Part shown: positions 26,134-35,015 of the stretch, piece after piece
Numbering within the stretch: position 1 is the first letter of the stretch
How the letters are laid out: every line of letters begins with the position of its first letter
DNA from: Acinetobacter lactucae
GTDB taxonomy: Bacteria > Pseudomonadota > Gammaproteobacteria > Pseudomonadales > Moraxellaceae
Length of the DNA stretch: 64,000 bases
Direction: 5' to 3'
NCBI RefSeq assembly: GCF_001605885.1
Contig: NZ_LRPE01000036.1
Location: 124,001-188,000, forward strand
Translations under genes and position numbers: made by a program
The notes under the pieces: model-generated
Seen by the model: the letters and a program-made list of their open reading frames with translations, nothing else
Databases searched by the model: none
Told to the model about the DNA's origin: nothing

Positions 26134-26814
26134 TTAGGTTCTTTGAGAATCTAGCATTTCATTGTTTTTAACAACGTCTTGTGCTTTTTGATAGCTTTCG
26201 ATGAGCATTTGGTATGGTGGGAAAATTGCACTATAGGCTGCTGCAAAATCTGCCGCATCACTACGATGCCATGTTTTTTGCAGCTCTGAACAAACACCCG
26301 CTGTATCAATTGGCACCACACCAGCTTGTACAACTCGAGCTAATGTAATTTCTTGGGCCATTTTTGAATATGTTCCTGATGCATCAATCACCGCAAAGAC
26401 TTGGAAACCTTCAGCAACAGCACTGATACTTGGGAAAGCCATACATACGCTGGTAATTGTACCTGCAATAATGAGTTGTTTTTTACCTGTTGCTTTGACC
26501 GCTTCAACAAAGTCGGGGTTATCCCAAGCATTAATTTGACCTTTACGGGCAACATATTGTGCATGAGGAGCAAACTGGTGAATTTCTGGAATTAAGGGAC
26601 CATTTGGACCTTGAGGAACAGAAGCGGTGGTAATTACTGGCACATTACATAGCGTTGCAACTTTAGCCAGTGTAACTACATTTGCACGTAACTCAGGAAT
26701 TGTAAGATCTTTTACCGTTTGAAATAAGCCACTTTGATGGTCGATTAGTAACATCGCGACATTGTTTGGGTCGATTACGGGTGCTTGACCGTTAAAATTT
26801 GCTGGTGTACTCAT
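26134..26814 (-). CDS. Isochorismatase family hydrolase, YcaC-like
   Basis: A 226-residue cysteine hydrolase. The triad candidates are Asp in MLLIDHQSG, Lys in [11 protein letters not shown] and Cys in TSVCMAF. The sequence around these and the C-terminal extension resemble YcaC-type enzymes of unknown substrate. ATG 26814 has a GGAG site eight bases upstream; GTG 26826 is the alternative. It is divergent from a LysR regulator across 180 bp with two inverted repeats, suggesting control by that regulator. Confidence 0.85.
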   Translation of the reverse strand: MSTPANFNGQAPVIDPNNVAMLLIDHQSGLFQTVKDLTIPELRANVVTLAKVATLCNVPVITTASVPQGPNGPLIPEIHQFAPHAQYVARKGQINAWDNPDFVEAVKATGKKQLIIAGTITSVCMAFPSISAVAEGFQVFAVIDASGTYSKMAQEITLARVVQAGVVPIDTAGVCSELQKTWHRSDAADFAAAYSAIFPPYQMLIESYQKAQDVVKNNEMLDSQRT

Positions 26815-26876
26815 TTTATGCTCCACTTTATTTCGATAAATTTAAAGTTGGAAGGATGACTAAATAAAACAGGGGG

Positions 26877-26898
26877 ATAACTGCTTTTGTATAGTTAT
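26877..26898. promoter_or_regulatory. Inverted repeat, possible LysR operator 1
   Basis: ATAACT-N10-AGTTAT lies in the divergent isochorismatase/LysR intergenic region. Assignment to the adjacent LysR protein is inference. Confidence 0.35.
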
Positions 26899-26964
26899 TC
26901 ACTTCTTGTTTAATTAAGATATAACGAAAATATGAGCCTAGAAGCTGCCGAAATTTGATTTCAG

Positions 26965-26982
26965 TGTTCTATTATTTGAACA
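26965..26982. promoter_or_regulatory. Inverted repeat, possible LysR operator 2
   Basis: TGTTC-N8-GAACA is 15 bp upstream of the LysR start codon, in a position suited to autoregulation. Confidence 0.35.
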
Positions 26983-26996
26983 ACAAGAGGTAGGAA

Positions 26997-27917
26997 ATGC
27001 AGGATTTAAACGATCTATATTACTTTGCGAAGATTGTTGAATATGGTGGTTATTCTGCTGCAGCTAGGGCACTGGATATTCCAAAATCTAAACTTAGCCG
27101 AAGAGTTGCACTTTTAGAAGAAAGGCTGGGTGTGCGATTATTACATCGTTCTACCAGACAATTTAGCGTGACAGAACTCGGCCAACAATATTATCAATAT
27201 TGTCACGCTATTTTAATTGATGCTGAAAATGCCCAAGAATTTATTGATTTAAATCAATCAGAACCTCGAGGAACAATTCGGGTGTCTTGTCCGCCTGCAT
27301 TATTACATCATCACATGGGGGAGTTTCTGACCAAATTTATGCTGCAATTTCCAAAAATAAAAATTTATATCGATGTGACCAATCGAAATGTCGATGTTTT
27401 AAATGAAGGAATCGATATTGCTTTTCGTGTTCGCTATCCTCCACTCAAAGATAGTGGTTTGGTAATGAAAAAATTTGTGACCAGTGATCAGTGTTTAGTT
27501 GCACACCCTCGAGTTTTGTCTAAGCAGCCCATACCCCAAATTTTAGATGAATTGCATCAGTTCAGAACCATTGGGCTTGGTAATGCAGAACAACAAAGTG
27601 TGTGGGTACTTCACCATCACGAGCATGGAACAACTCACTTTCAGCATGACCCTGATTTAATTGTGAATGACATGACTGGGGTATTACAGGCTGTTATTCA
27701 TGGGTTAGGTATTGCTCCTTTACCGATCATGATGGCTCACGAATATATTTTGCGTAAAGAACTGATTGTGGTTTTACCTGAATGGAAACCTACAAGTGGT
27801 ATTGTCCACGCGGCTTATGCTTCAAGAAAAGGATTATTGCCTGCCATCAAAAGGTTGCTGGATTTTTTAGAAGAACAGTTTAATCAACTGAATAAGGGCT
27901 TATTAGGATATCGATAA
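26997..27917 (+). CDS. LysR family transcriptional regulator
   Basis: A 306-residue protein. The N-terminal winged helix-turn-helix (DLYYFAKIVEYGGYSAAARALDIPKSKLSRRVALLEERLGVRLL, about residues 4-47) is followed by a periplasmic-binding-like effector domain. The SKLSRR form is that of the subgroup controlling quinone or aromatic stress genes. It is divergent from the isochorismatase gene, its most likely target. The effector is unknown. Confidence 0.9.
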   Translation: MQDLNDLYYFAKIVEYGGYSAAARALDIPKSKLSRRVALLEERLGVRLLHRSTRQFSVTELGQQYYQYCHAILIDAENAQEFIDLNQSEPRGTIRVSCPPALLHHHMGEFLTKFMLQFPKIKIYIDVTNRNVDVLNEGIDIAFRVRYPPLKDSGLVMKKFVTSDQCLVAHPRVLSKQPIPQILDELHQFRTIGLGNAEQQSVWVLHHHEHGTTHFQHDPDLIVNDMTGVLQAVIHGLGIAPLPIMMAHEYILRKELIVVLPEWKPTSGIVHAAYASRKGLLPAIKRLLDFLEEQFNQLNKGLLGYR

Positions 27918-27954
27918 CTAAATTTAATGAAGTTAAAAAACTTATCAAATTGAA

Positions 27955-28206
27955 GTGAAGCAGTTTATGTTTAATCAGAAGGACTTACAGCGCCAGTTGG
28001 CTAAAGAAGGAGCTACTTTGCAGGCTTTGCTGGATCAAGTGAGAGAGCGCCATGCAAAAAAATTATTGAATCATCATGAAAATAGTATTTCTTATATTTC
28101 AGAAAAATTGGGCTATTCAGAGGTGACTCATTTTACACGAGCGTTCAAACGATGGACCAATCAAACTCCAAAACAATATCGAAATTTAAGAGAAAGTACT
28201 TTGTAA
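27955..28206 (+). pseudogene. Remnant of an AraC family regulator (DNA-binding domain only)
   Basis: 83 codons that match only the last third of OruR-type AraC proteins: LQRQLAKEGATLQALLDQVRERHAKKLL, then ISEKLGYSEVTHFTRAFKRWTNQTPKQYR. The sensor domain and first half of the DNA-binding domain are missing. An in-frame stop (27934-27936) lies just upstream, and no N-terminal coding sequence is visible. A GTG/ATG start could still express a mini-protein with one helix-turn-helix. Most likely a decayed gene. Confidence 0.7.
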
Positions 28207-28363
28207 ATTTTTTACTAATTACTTCAAATAATTGTTTGATTTATCTGGTTATTATTAAGTAAATTGATTTTATGTAAAGTTTGTTTGTCTTTTTTTTAAA
28301 TATTAAAAATAAAAATATAATTATTTTACAATCCATTAGGAATGTAATCAGAAAGTAGTATAT

Positions 28364-29599
28364 ATGGAATTTGTTTTTAATGGTTTTTATACACTAATTT
28401 CGGCGGTTATCGTCTTATTATTAGGCCGCTTTCTTGTTAATCGTATTGATTTTTTAAAACGCTACAATATTCCCGAACCTGTAGCCGGTGGTTTGGTGGC
28501 TGCCATAGTTTCTTTACTCATCCACACTTTGTGGGGGTACAGCATTGTTTTTAGTAGTGAATTACAAACCAGCTTTATGCTCGTTTTCTTCGCTTCAATT
28601 GGTTTAAGTGCCAATTTTATGAAGCTTAAAGAAGGTGGTATGGCTTTAGTCATCTTCTTGGTTTGTGTAGCTTCATTTATTGTTGTGCAAAATGCTGTAG
28701 GTATGAGTCTTGCGACTTTACTCGGTCTTGATCCACTTATTGGTTTAATTGCGGGTTCAATTACTTTAACAGGTGGTCATGGTACAGCTGGTGCATGGGG
28801 TGAAATTTTAGAAACCCAACATGGTATTCAAGGTGCTTTAGCATTAGGCATGGCGAGTGCGACTTTTGGTTTGATTATTGGTGGTGTGATTGGTGGTCCT
28901 TTAGCCAAATTACTCATCAACCGTTATGGTCTTGCTCAAGCAAAAACCAATGCTGAAATTCAAAATCGTGATACGCATCTTGAACAAAATTCAGATGACC
29001 TTGCTCCGTTTGAAAACCCGCATCAGGTTCGTTTAATTACTGCCGATAATGCAATTACTACACTGGGTATGTTTGCAGCCTGTTTAGCATTTGCTGAATT
29101 TATGACTGGCTTTAGTAAGGGAACATGGTTTGAGTTACCAACCTTCGTTTGGGCGCTCGGTGGCGGTGTTATCTTAAGAAATATTTTAGAGAGCGTGTTG
29201 AAAATTGATATTTTCGACCGTGCGATTGATGTATTTGGTAATGCGTCGTTGTCACTCTATCTAGCAATGGCATTGCTTTCATTAAAGCTTTGGCAACTTG
29301 CCGACTTAGCTGGCCCGCTAGTTGTAATTTTGGGTGCTCAAACGATTACGATGGCGCTATATGCAGCATTTGTGACATTCCGTGTTATGGGCAAAAACTA
29401 TGATGCAGCAGTGTTATCAGCAGGTCATTGTGGTTTCGGTATGGGTGCAACACCAACTGCCGTTGCAAACATGCAAGCCATTACCAACATGTATGGTCCA
29501 TCGCATAAGGCCTTTTTAATTGTTCCACTTTGTGGGGCATTCTTTGTCGACTTAATTAATGCAACGGTTATTCAGCTCATGTTGAAATTTATTGCTTAA
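28364..29599 (+). CDS. gltS: Sodium/glutamate symporter
   Basis: A 411-residue inner-membrane protein of the GltS (ESS) family. It has two inverted halves of about five helices each, with Gly-rich reentrant segments GGHGTAGAWG and GHCGFGMGATPTAVANM that form the binding site in this family. It takes up glutamate with sodium. Monocistronic, with a clear terminator directly after the stop. Confidence 0.95.
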   Translation: MEFVFNGFYTLISAVIVLLLGRFLVNRIDFLKRYNIPEPVAGGLVAAIVSLLIHTLWGYSIVFSSELQTSFMLVFFASIGLSANFMKLKEGGMALVIFLVCVASFIVVQNAVGMSLATLLGLDPLIGLIAGSITLTGGHGTAGAWGEILETQHGIQGALALGMASATFGLIIGGVIGGPLAKLLINRYGLAQAKTNAEIQNRDTHLEQNSDDLAPFENPHQVRLITADNAITTLGMFAACLAFAEFMTGFSKGTWFELPTFVWALGGGVILRNILESVLKIDIFDRAIDVFGNASLSLYLAMALLSLKLWQLADLAGPLVVILGAQTITMALYAAFVTFRVMGKNYDAAVLSAGHCGFGMGATPTAVANMQAITNMYGPSHKAFLIVPLCGAFFVDLINATVIQLMLKFIA

Positions 29600-29601
29600 T
29601 T

Positions 29602-29627
29602 AAAAAAAGCCCGTAAGGGCTTTTTTT
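29602..29627 (+). terminator. Terminator of gltS
   Basis: A-run plus GCCC, loop GTAA, GGGC and T7. Confidence 0.88.
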
Positions 29628-29792
29628 ATGGGTGTTTGTCTATGAATATTTGATTTGTATCTCTAGGCTCAATTTTTATTTTCGGATGATTTAAGCCATT
29701 TTATTTTTAGGATACTTTTTCTCAAAACTAGTAATCGCCCTTACACCAAGTTTCACTTAGAATAATTCGCAGATAAATAAAATGAGAAATGT

Positions 29793-31628
29793 ATGAGCTC
29801 AGAAGCACATTCAATTAGCTTGGTTGCCCCAGTGGTTTTATTGGCAGCGGCTGTCATTGCAGTCCCTATTTTTAAACGTATTGGTTTGGGTTCAGTATTA
29901 GGTTATTTAATTGCGGGTTTAATTATTGGCCCATTTGGTTTTGCTTTTTTTCAAGATTCAGCCGCAATTTTGCATATTGCCGAGTTGGGCATTGTGATGT
30001 ACCTATTTGTGATTGGTTTAGAAATGCAGCCATCACATTTGTGGAGTCTTAGACGCGAAATTTTTGGCCTTGGTACGCTACAGATCATTATTTGTGCATT
30101 GGCTTTGACTGGCGTTGGTCTGCTATTTGGGTTTACGTGGCAAGTGGCATTTATTGGGGCAGCAGGGTTCGTACTAACTTCGACTGCGATTGTGATGCAA
30201 TTATTGGGTGACCGCGGCGATTTGACTCAGCCACGTGGGCAAAAGATTGTAGCCATCTTACTATTTGAAGATTTATTAATTGTGCCATTGCTGGCTATTG
30301 TTGCTTTTATGGCACCGAATCATGTGGTCGAAAGCACATCGGTACGTTTGCAAAATATAGGAGTTGGTTTAGTCGCAATCGCAGGTCTTATTGCGGCAGG
30401 GTATTGGTTACTTAATCCGTTATTTAGACTCTTGGCTGCGGCTAAAGCGCGAGAAGTCATGACTGCCGCTGCATTATTGGTAGTGTTGGGCGCAGCATTA
30501 CTCATGCAAGTGAGTGGTTTGTCCATGGCGATGGGTGCTTTCTTAGCGGGTGTACTTTTATCTGAATCAACATTTAGACATCAAATTGAAGCGGATATTG
30601 AACCATTCCGAGGAATCTTGTTAGGCCTATTCTTCCTTGGTGTGGGCATGTCGTTGGATTTATTAGTTGTCGCTCAAAATTGGCAGCTTATTGTGAGTGG
30701 CGTAATTGCTCTGATGTTTGTCAAAGCGCTCATGATTTATATAGTGGCCCGAATAACTAAAAGTCCTCATACGGAAGCATTGGATCGCGCTTTACTCATG
30801 GCTCAAGGAGGCGAGTTTGCCTTTGTACTTTTCTCTGCCGCCCTCAGTGCACAAGTCATCGATAGTACCGTTAAATCTAATCTCACCGCTATTGTTGTAC
30901 TTTCAATGGTGTTGACGCCAATTGTAGGTATTATTTTTAAACGTTTTACTCAAATTAAAGCCAATGTTTCACTAGAAAACGTAAATGTTGCCGATGGTTT
31001 AAGCGGTAGCGTTTTAATGATTGGATTTGGACGCTTTGGGCAGGTCACTAGTCAACTCTTGTTGGCAAGAGGCGTAGATGTCACCATTATTGATAATAAT
31101 ATTGACATGATTCAAAACGCAGAAAAATTTGGTTTTAAAATTTATTATGGTGACGGTTGTCGCTTAGATATTTTACATACTTCGGGTGCAGCGACAGCCC
31201 AAGCGATTGTAGTGTGTGTAGACAGTAAGGAAACGACCAATCGAATTGTTGAACTTGTTACCCATGAATTTCCTTTAGCGAAATTATTAGTGCGTTCATA
31301 TGACCGTGAGCATTCACTGCATTTAGTCAAACAAAAAGTAGACTTTATGATCCGTGAAACATTTGAGTCTGCGATTAAGTTTGGTGAAGTGATTTTACAA
31401 GAACTGGGTGTAGATGAAGACGAAGTCGTAAGAATTAGCGAGGAAATTCGAGATCTTGATAATGAGCGATTTGAAACTGAAATTGCGGCAGACGATGTAT
31501 ATGCTGGAGTTGGTATGCAATATACACATGCTCATCATCCAAGACCAACTGCACCGTTAATTCGTCCGAAACAAGAAGGGCGGATTTTAAATAAAGAAGA
31601 TGCCTCAGATAACGAGAGCGTTAATTAG
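29793..31628 (+). CDS. Kef-type monovalent cation:proton antiporter (CPA2 family)
   Basis: A 611-residue protein. Residues 1 to about 385 form about 12 membrane helices with the CPA2 core (FEDLLIVPLLAIV, MGAFLAGVLLSES). An RCK/TrkA-N domain follows, with nucleotide motif GFGRFGQ near residue 410. It resembles KefB/KefC, the glutathione-gated potassium efflux systems, and YbaL. No KefF/KefG partner gene is adjacent. The His/Pro-rich tail (HAHHPRP) is unusual. Monocistronic. Confidence 0.9.
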   Translation: MSSEAHSISLVAPVVLLAAAVIAVPIFKRIGLGSVLGYLIAGLIIGPFGFAFFQDSAAILHIAELGIVMYLFVIGLEMQPSHLWSLRREIFGLGTLQIIICALALTGVGLLFGFTWQVAFIGAAGFVLTSTAIVMQLLGDRGDLTQPRGQKIVAILLFEDLLIVPLLAIVAFMAPNHVVESTSVRLQNIGVGLVAIAGLIAAGYWLLNPLFRLLAAAKAREVMTAAALLVVLGAALLMQVSGLSMAMGAFLAGVLLSESTFRHQIEADIEPFRGILLGLFFLGVGMSLDLLVVAQNWQLIVSGVIALMFVKALMIYIVARITKSPHTEALDRALLMAQGGEFAFVLFSAALSAQVIDSTVKSNLTAIVVLSMVLTPIVGIIFKRFTQIKANVSLENVNVADGLSGSVLMIGFGRFGQVTSQLLLARGVDVTIIDNNIDMIQNAEKFGFKIYYGDGCRLDILHTSGAATAQAIVVCVDSKETTNRIVELVTHEFPLAKLLVRSYDREHSLHLVKQKVDFMIRETFESAIKFGEVILQELGVDEDEVVRISEEIRDLDNERFETEIAADDVYAGVGMQYTHAHHPRPTAPLIRPKQEGRILNKEDASDNESVN

Positions 31629-31638
31629 TATAAAAATA

Positions 31639-31673
31639 TCTGTAAAAGTTCTGTTTAGAAGAGCTTTTACAGA
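31639..31673 (+). other. Stable hairpin after the antiporter gene
   Basis: TCTGTAAAAG (31639-31648) pairs with 31664-31673. An inner TTCT/AGAA stem closes a GTTT loop, and a 3-nt bulge lies on the right side. There is no T-tract. It is probably a 3'-end stabilising or Rho-associated hairpin. Confidence 0.45.
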
Positions 31674-31774
31674 ATGGCTATAAATGTTCTAAGGCTGTGC
31701 CTTTAACTGAGTTTCTACCCCAAAGAATTCGAACAAGTAGAGTTGAAACTTTGCTAATTTAAAATCTTATAAAC

Positions 31775-32011
31775 TTATTCTAGTTCTAATTGATGATCAT
31801 CTTTGGTAATTTTAATTTTTAACTTCTTATATTTTCGCTTATTTGGATCTAGGGCTGAGTTCATTACTTCATCAGCAAAAGGCGGGCACTGCATCAATTT
31901 TGCATAAGCCCTATAGCCGATGCGGATTCGAGTAGGTGGGCAATCGGTTCTTTTTGAGTAGTATTCAATGAGTGAATTCAGTTCTTGTAATAAAGTTTGC
32001 TGTTCCATCAT
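31775..32011 (-). CDS. Hypothetical small protein
   Basis: A 78-residue charged soluble protein (start MMEQ, ending in a Lys-rich beta-like stretch KKLKIKITKDDHQLELE). I recognise no family. The pattern CPPTRIRIGYRAYAKLMQCPPF contains a repeated CPP tripeptide. It is a single gene between the antiporter and a 430-bp gap. The open frame and codon use look normal, but evidence for function is lacking. Confidence 0.55.
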   Translation of the reverse strand: MMEQQTLLQELNSLIEYYSKRTDCPPTRIRIGYRAYAKLMQCPPFADEVMNSALDPNKRKYKKLKIKITKDDHQLELE

Positions 32012-32212
32012 ACATACTTAACAATTAGATAACTCAAGCATAGTAGATTTAAACCTTGCGCTGTGTAGGTGTTTATAATAACCACCTCTTTAAATTGTGA
32101 TCGACTTCTCGAAAAAATATCTTTTATGTATCAAGTTTGTTTTTGAGTAGATTCTGGAATTTTTTTAATTGAATTGTCATAAAGAAAGGCTAATTTAAAC
32201 TCATAACAAAAA

Positions 32213-32310
32213 TTGATGAAGATTGTTGCGAATAATAAAATCAAAAGCAATTTTCACAGACGTGGTCGTGAGGTAATTAGGGCTAATTCGAAAGAGTTGG
32301 CTTTTTTGTT
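32213..32310 (+). ncRNA. Candidate small RNA with promoter and tetraloop terminator
   Basis: In the 432-bp gap between two genes there is TTGATG (32213-32218), a 17-bp spacer and TAAAAT (32236-32241). About 40 bp on, an 11-pair stem (32279-32289 with 32294-32304, including G-U pairs) is closed by a GAAA tetraloop and followed by a T-run. This would make an RNA of about 60 nt. The rest of 32012-32443 shows no gene. Confidence 0.5.
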
Positions 32311-32488
32311 TTAATGCCTTCTATTTAATTTTTTTATTGTTTAGACGGCATGTGGCGAAAATTTTGTCTTTAATAAAAATTGTCATTTGCTTAGATCAAG
32401 ATGTCCTTTATTAACATTCAATTGCAAATAATCAGGTTCTAATATGGAACTCTGTTTTAAGCAAATTAAAATAAAGGATTTTAAAACA

Positions 32489-33580
32489 ATGCTGATCTCA
32501 AGCCATAGATTACCAAAGAGTTTTAAGGATAAAGCCAATCAAAAAGTCGCAAAGATTTCTGGCTCATTGTTGGGAGCTGTTACACCTGAGCGACAGTCAA
32601 CATTGCCAAAAGAGTTTGAACTCAGTCCTCATACGCTTTATAAACGTTTTGGTAGTACACATTACGGGGTGATGATACCTGACTTACCTGAGCCATTTCG
32701 ATACTTATCTTGGGCTTCCGTTCTAGGTTATGTCGGATTTACGATTACAGACACTAACTATCAAATGTCTAAAGATGGGAAAGGTGATACAGCTTCGTTG
32801 GTACATGGAACGGCTTTATCAACAACATCTGAAGCCTACAGAACATTTTCTATTAAAAATGATATTAAGTTTAGCCAAACTCCTTTTGGGATTAATTTTG
32901 ATAATCAAACTGTCCTGCATGAGGACGGTGATGGATTTATATTAATTACCAAAAGAGAAGACTTGGAGTTAGAACTTTATTTAAAACCTACAAAAGCTAT
33001 TTCATGGTTTGCCTACAGTGACTTTTATAAGCACTTTAGTGTGCTCATGCAGTATGAAGGTCATATCAAACAGAAAGGAAATAGTGAGACAGTTCAAGGA
33101 CTTTGCACGTTGGAGTCTTGGAAAGCTATAGCAACCTCAATGCTAAAGAACAAATGGTTAGTTGAAAATATACAATTCCCTGTGAAAGTTTTTAGCTATC
33201 AAGTCATCAATATTGATCATGAACAGCAGTTGTTGTTAGCTTTTATTTGCTATGAAGATCAACCGATTATGACTTCTGTTTACTACCGTCATATAGATGG
33301 AACGTCAATTCAATACAACGGAGATACCCTTTTTGAAGTAACCAGCCTTCAAGAGGAGCCACAAATTACTCCTGATAATTTTTCAATGAATGTACCAAAT
33401 ACTTTTCGCTGGGTTGCGTATCACAACAATCAAAAAGTTTTAGATATTTCAGCACATGTAGACACTCCATATTGTTTTGGACTGGCTGCTGGTTTCGTTT
33501 CTTCGTATGCATGGCAAGGCGAATTCTATGATCAGCCATTAGTAGGAAGGGGCTATCTGGAATATATTGACCGAAGATAA
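32489..33580 (+). CDS. Uncharacterised protein, copy 2 of the paralogous family (DUF6670-like)
   Basis: About 363 residues, a diverged paralog of 15666-16769. It keeps HYGVMIPDLPEPFRYL, GLCTLE, FSYQVINIDHEQQLLL, FRWVA and GRGYLEYID at matching positions. ATG 32489 is chosen because AAAGGA lies 10 bases upstream and the N-terminus then aligns with copy 1; ATG 32444 would add 15 residues. No signal peptide or membrane segment. Function unknown. Confidence 0.75.
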   Translation: MLISSHRLPKSFKDKANQKVAKISGSLLGAVTPERQSTLPKEFELSPHTLYKRFGSTHYGVMIPDLPEPFRYLSWASVLGYVGFTITDTNYQMSKDGKGDTASLVHGTALSTTSEAYRTFSIKNDIKFSQTPFGINFDNQTVLHEDGDGFILITKREDLELELYLKPTKAISWFAYSDFYKHFSVLMQYEGHIKQKGNSETVQGLCTLESWKAIATSMLKNKWLVENIQFPVKVFSYQVINIDHEQQLLLAFICYEDQPIMTSVYYRHIDGTSIQYNGDTLFEVTSLQEEPQITPDNFSMNVPNTFRWVAYHNNQKVLDISAHVDTPYCFGLAAGFVSSYAWQGEFYDQPLVGRGYLEYIDRR

Positions 33581-33724
33581 AATCGTTTTAAAGCTTGGTT
33601 GTTTATCTACAGTTTTAAACGAACTGGGAAATATCTGTTTTATAAACTCAATTTAACAATAGATTTTAATTATTTATCCTTACTTTTTAATGATCTATTT
33701 TAAAACAGATGTCATTTTGTATGC

Positions 33725-33753
33725 TTGACTGTAATAGGGTTGGGCACTATCCT
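33725..33753 (+). promoter_or_regulatory. Promoter of the structured RNA locus
   Basis: TTGACT (33725-33730), a 17-bp spacer and TATCCT (33748-33753). Initiation near 33760 would start the RNA at the CTGGC/GCCAG hairpin (33761-33776) just before the cloverleaf. Confidence 0.55.
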
Positions 33754-33760
33754 TTGCCTG

Positions 33761-33965
33761 CTGGCCACATTGCCAGTCAGCTTTTGACAGAGCTGGTACA
33801 AAAGGCGCACAACAACGTATTATTTCGTTTTGTGCGTTCTCCTAAGTCACGCCTTTATGGTGAGGCTAGGAGGGGCACGCTTGCGTGCGCTGGTTTCCTT
33901 TTGTACCAGTCTGTCAACCCTTCTAGTCTTGCCACCATTATTTGACAGTAATTGGTAAGACTCTT
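33761..33965 (+). ncRNA. Structured RNA element resembling a P4-type phage immunity (CI/C4-like) locus
   Basis: Read directly, a 21-bp helix with one bulged G (33784-33805 with 33897-33917) encloses three hairpins: 33806-33817/33826-33836, 33839-33850/33860-33872 and 33875-33879/33884-33888. A further hairpin, 33925-33934/33953-33962, is followed by CTCTTTT. TTGACAG occurs both in the outer helix (33784) and in the loop of the last hairpin (33942). Both copies can pair with CTGTCAA (33911-33917). This A-B-C arrangement recalls P4 seqA-cI(seqB)-seqC. An open frame spans 33709-33945, but its start is upstream of the promoter. Confidence 0.55.
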
Positions 33966-33987
33966 TTAAATCAAAAGGAGTCCGCTC

Positions 33988-34080
33988 ATGCGTACTAATT
34001 CTTCTTATTTTTTGGCCTTTGCCAAATTCTCTCTATCCATACCGCTTAAACAGTCTCTAAAACGGCTTAATCGACTCTAG
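33988..34080 (+). CDS. Possible 30-residue leader or kil-like small protein
   Basis: ATG at 33988 preceded at 7 bases by a strong AAAAGGAG site. The product starts MRTNSSYFLAFAKFSL and ends with a basic tail, KQSLKRLNRL. It lies directly downstream of the structured RNA, where P4-like elements carry their first small gene. No homology was tested. 34081-34251 after it holds short inverted repeats (CACTC/GAGTG at 34183-34199) but no other gene. Confidence 0.35.
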   Translation: MRTNSSYFLAFAKFSLSIPLKQSLKRLNRL

Positions 34081-34251
34081 GTTTTGCACCTTAAGAATCG
34101 TTACGACTAAAACATAGCAACAATAAACCCGAGATAGGCGAGCACACTATTATTGTGCGGCTTTTGCATGCCTGTATTTAGCACTCATTTTAAGAGTGAG
34201 GGTATTTCTATCTCTTTTATATACAACAAAAAATTATTTTAAGCGGTATAC

Positions 34252-34806
34252 ATGAAAAATTTAGAAGTTTCATTTAGAGCAACGCGAGCGCTTTACATAG
34301 CCGCGGACTTATTTAAACAATATGGTTTCAATAAGGTTGGGGTGGACCGAATTATTCTTGAGACTAAAATGTCTAAAGCCACCTTTTACAACTACTTTCA
34401 TTCAAAAGAAAGATTAATTGAAATGTGTTTGTTAGTTCAAAAAGAGCACTTAAAAGCAAAAGTGAGGGCGGTGAGCGAATCTCGCCAATATCTAGATTTG
34501 GCTCTTAAGCTTAGACAAATTTACCTTTTACATGCGGACTTAAAAGGTGCCTATCACCTGTTGTTTAAAGCGATTTTTGAAACTAAAAAGCTTTATCCAA
34601 ATGCCTATCAAACCGCTATTCGCTATAGGCGATGGCTTAAAAATGAAATTTTCTGGGTTCTGCGAGAATCTAAAAAAAGGGCTACGTATGAAGAATCGGA
34701 TATTTTTGTATTTATAATTGATGGTGCGATTTTGGGGCTTTTAAGTTCAAGTCAAAATGAAGAGCCTGATCAGTTGCTGGATTACTTTTTAAAGATAAAT
34801 GTTTAA
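34252..34806 (+). CDS. TetR family transcriptional regulator
   Basis: A 184-residue protein. The N-terminal helix-turn-helix (AADLFKQYGFNKVGVDRIILETKMSKATFYNYFHSKERLI, about residues 17-56) is followed by a divergent all-helical ligand domain. The neighbouring pqi operon, 210 bp downstream, is a possible but unproven target. A terminator-like hairpin follows the gene. Confidence 0.88.
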   Translation: MKNLEVSFRATRALYIAADLFKQYGFNKVGVDRIILETKMSKATFYNYFHSKERLIEMCLLVQKEHLKAKVRAVSESRQYLDLALKLRQIYLLHADLKGAYHLLFKAIFETKKLYPNAYQTAIRYRRWLKNEIFWVLRESKKRATYEESDIFVFIIDGAILGLLSSSQNEEPDQLLDYFLKINV

Positions 34807-34821
34807 GACTTACCAAATGAG

Positions 34822-34850
34822 AAGCTCCTTTTAAGAAAGGGGTTTCTTAT
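34822..34850 (+). terminator. Terminator of the TetR gene
   Basis: AAGCTCCTTT (34822-34831), loop TAAG, and the 10-pair partner 34836-34845 (two G-U pairs), then CTTATAT. Confidence 0.6.
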
Positions 34851-35015
34851 ATACTTTTCTGTTATTTCTATAATTTAATAAAGTAAACCATAGAGTCGTT
34901 ATTCAATTTTCTCTTGAAGAAATGAGATTAGTTTGGCACATTGCTTAGAAGTAGAATTTTATGCAAGCGTTGTAGCAAGCAGTTCTGACAAAGTAAAAAC
35001 TATAAATTTCAGAGT

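Noticed and set aside
33709..33945. 78-codon ORF reading through the cloverleaf region
   Set aside because: Its ATG lies upstream of the likely -35 element, there is no ribosome site, and the sequence is better explained by RNA pairing. Ash/Icd-type ORFs are often called over such RNAs, so it is not fully excluded.
33581..34251. Possible prophage or genomic island
   Set aside because: No integrase, capsid, or replication gene and no flanking repeats seen; only the RNA element and a TetR gene.
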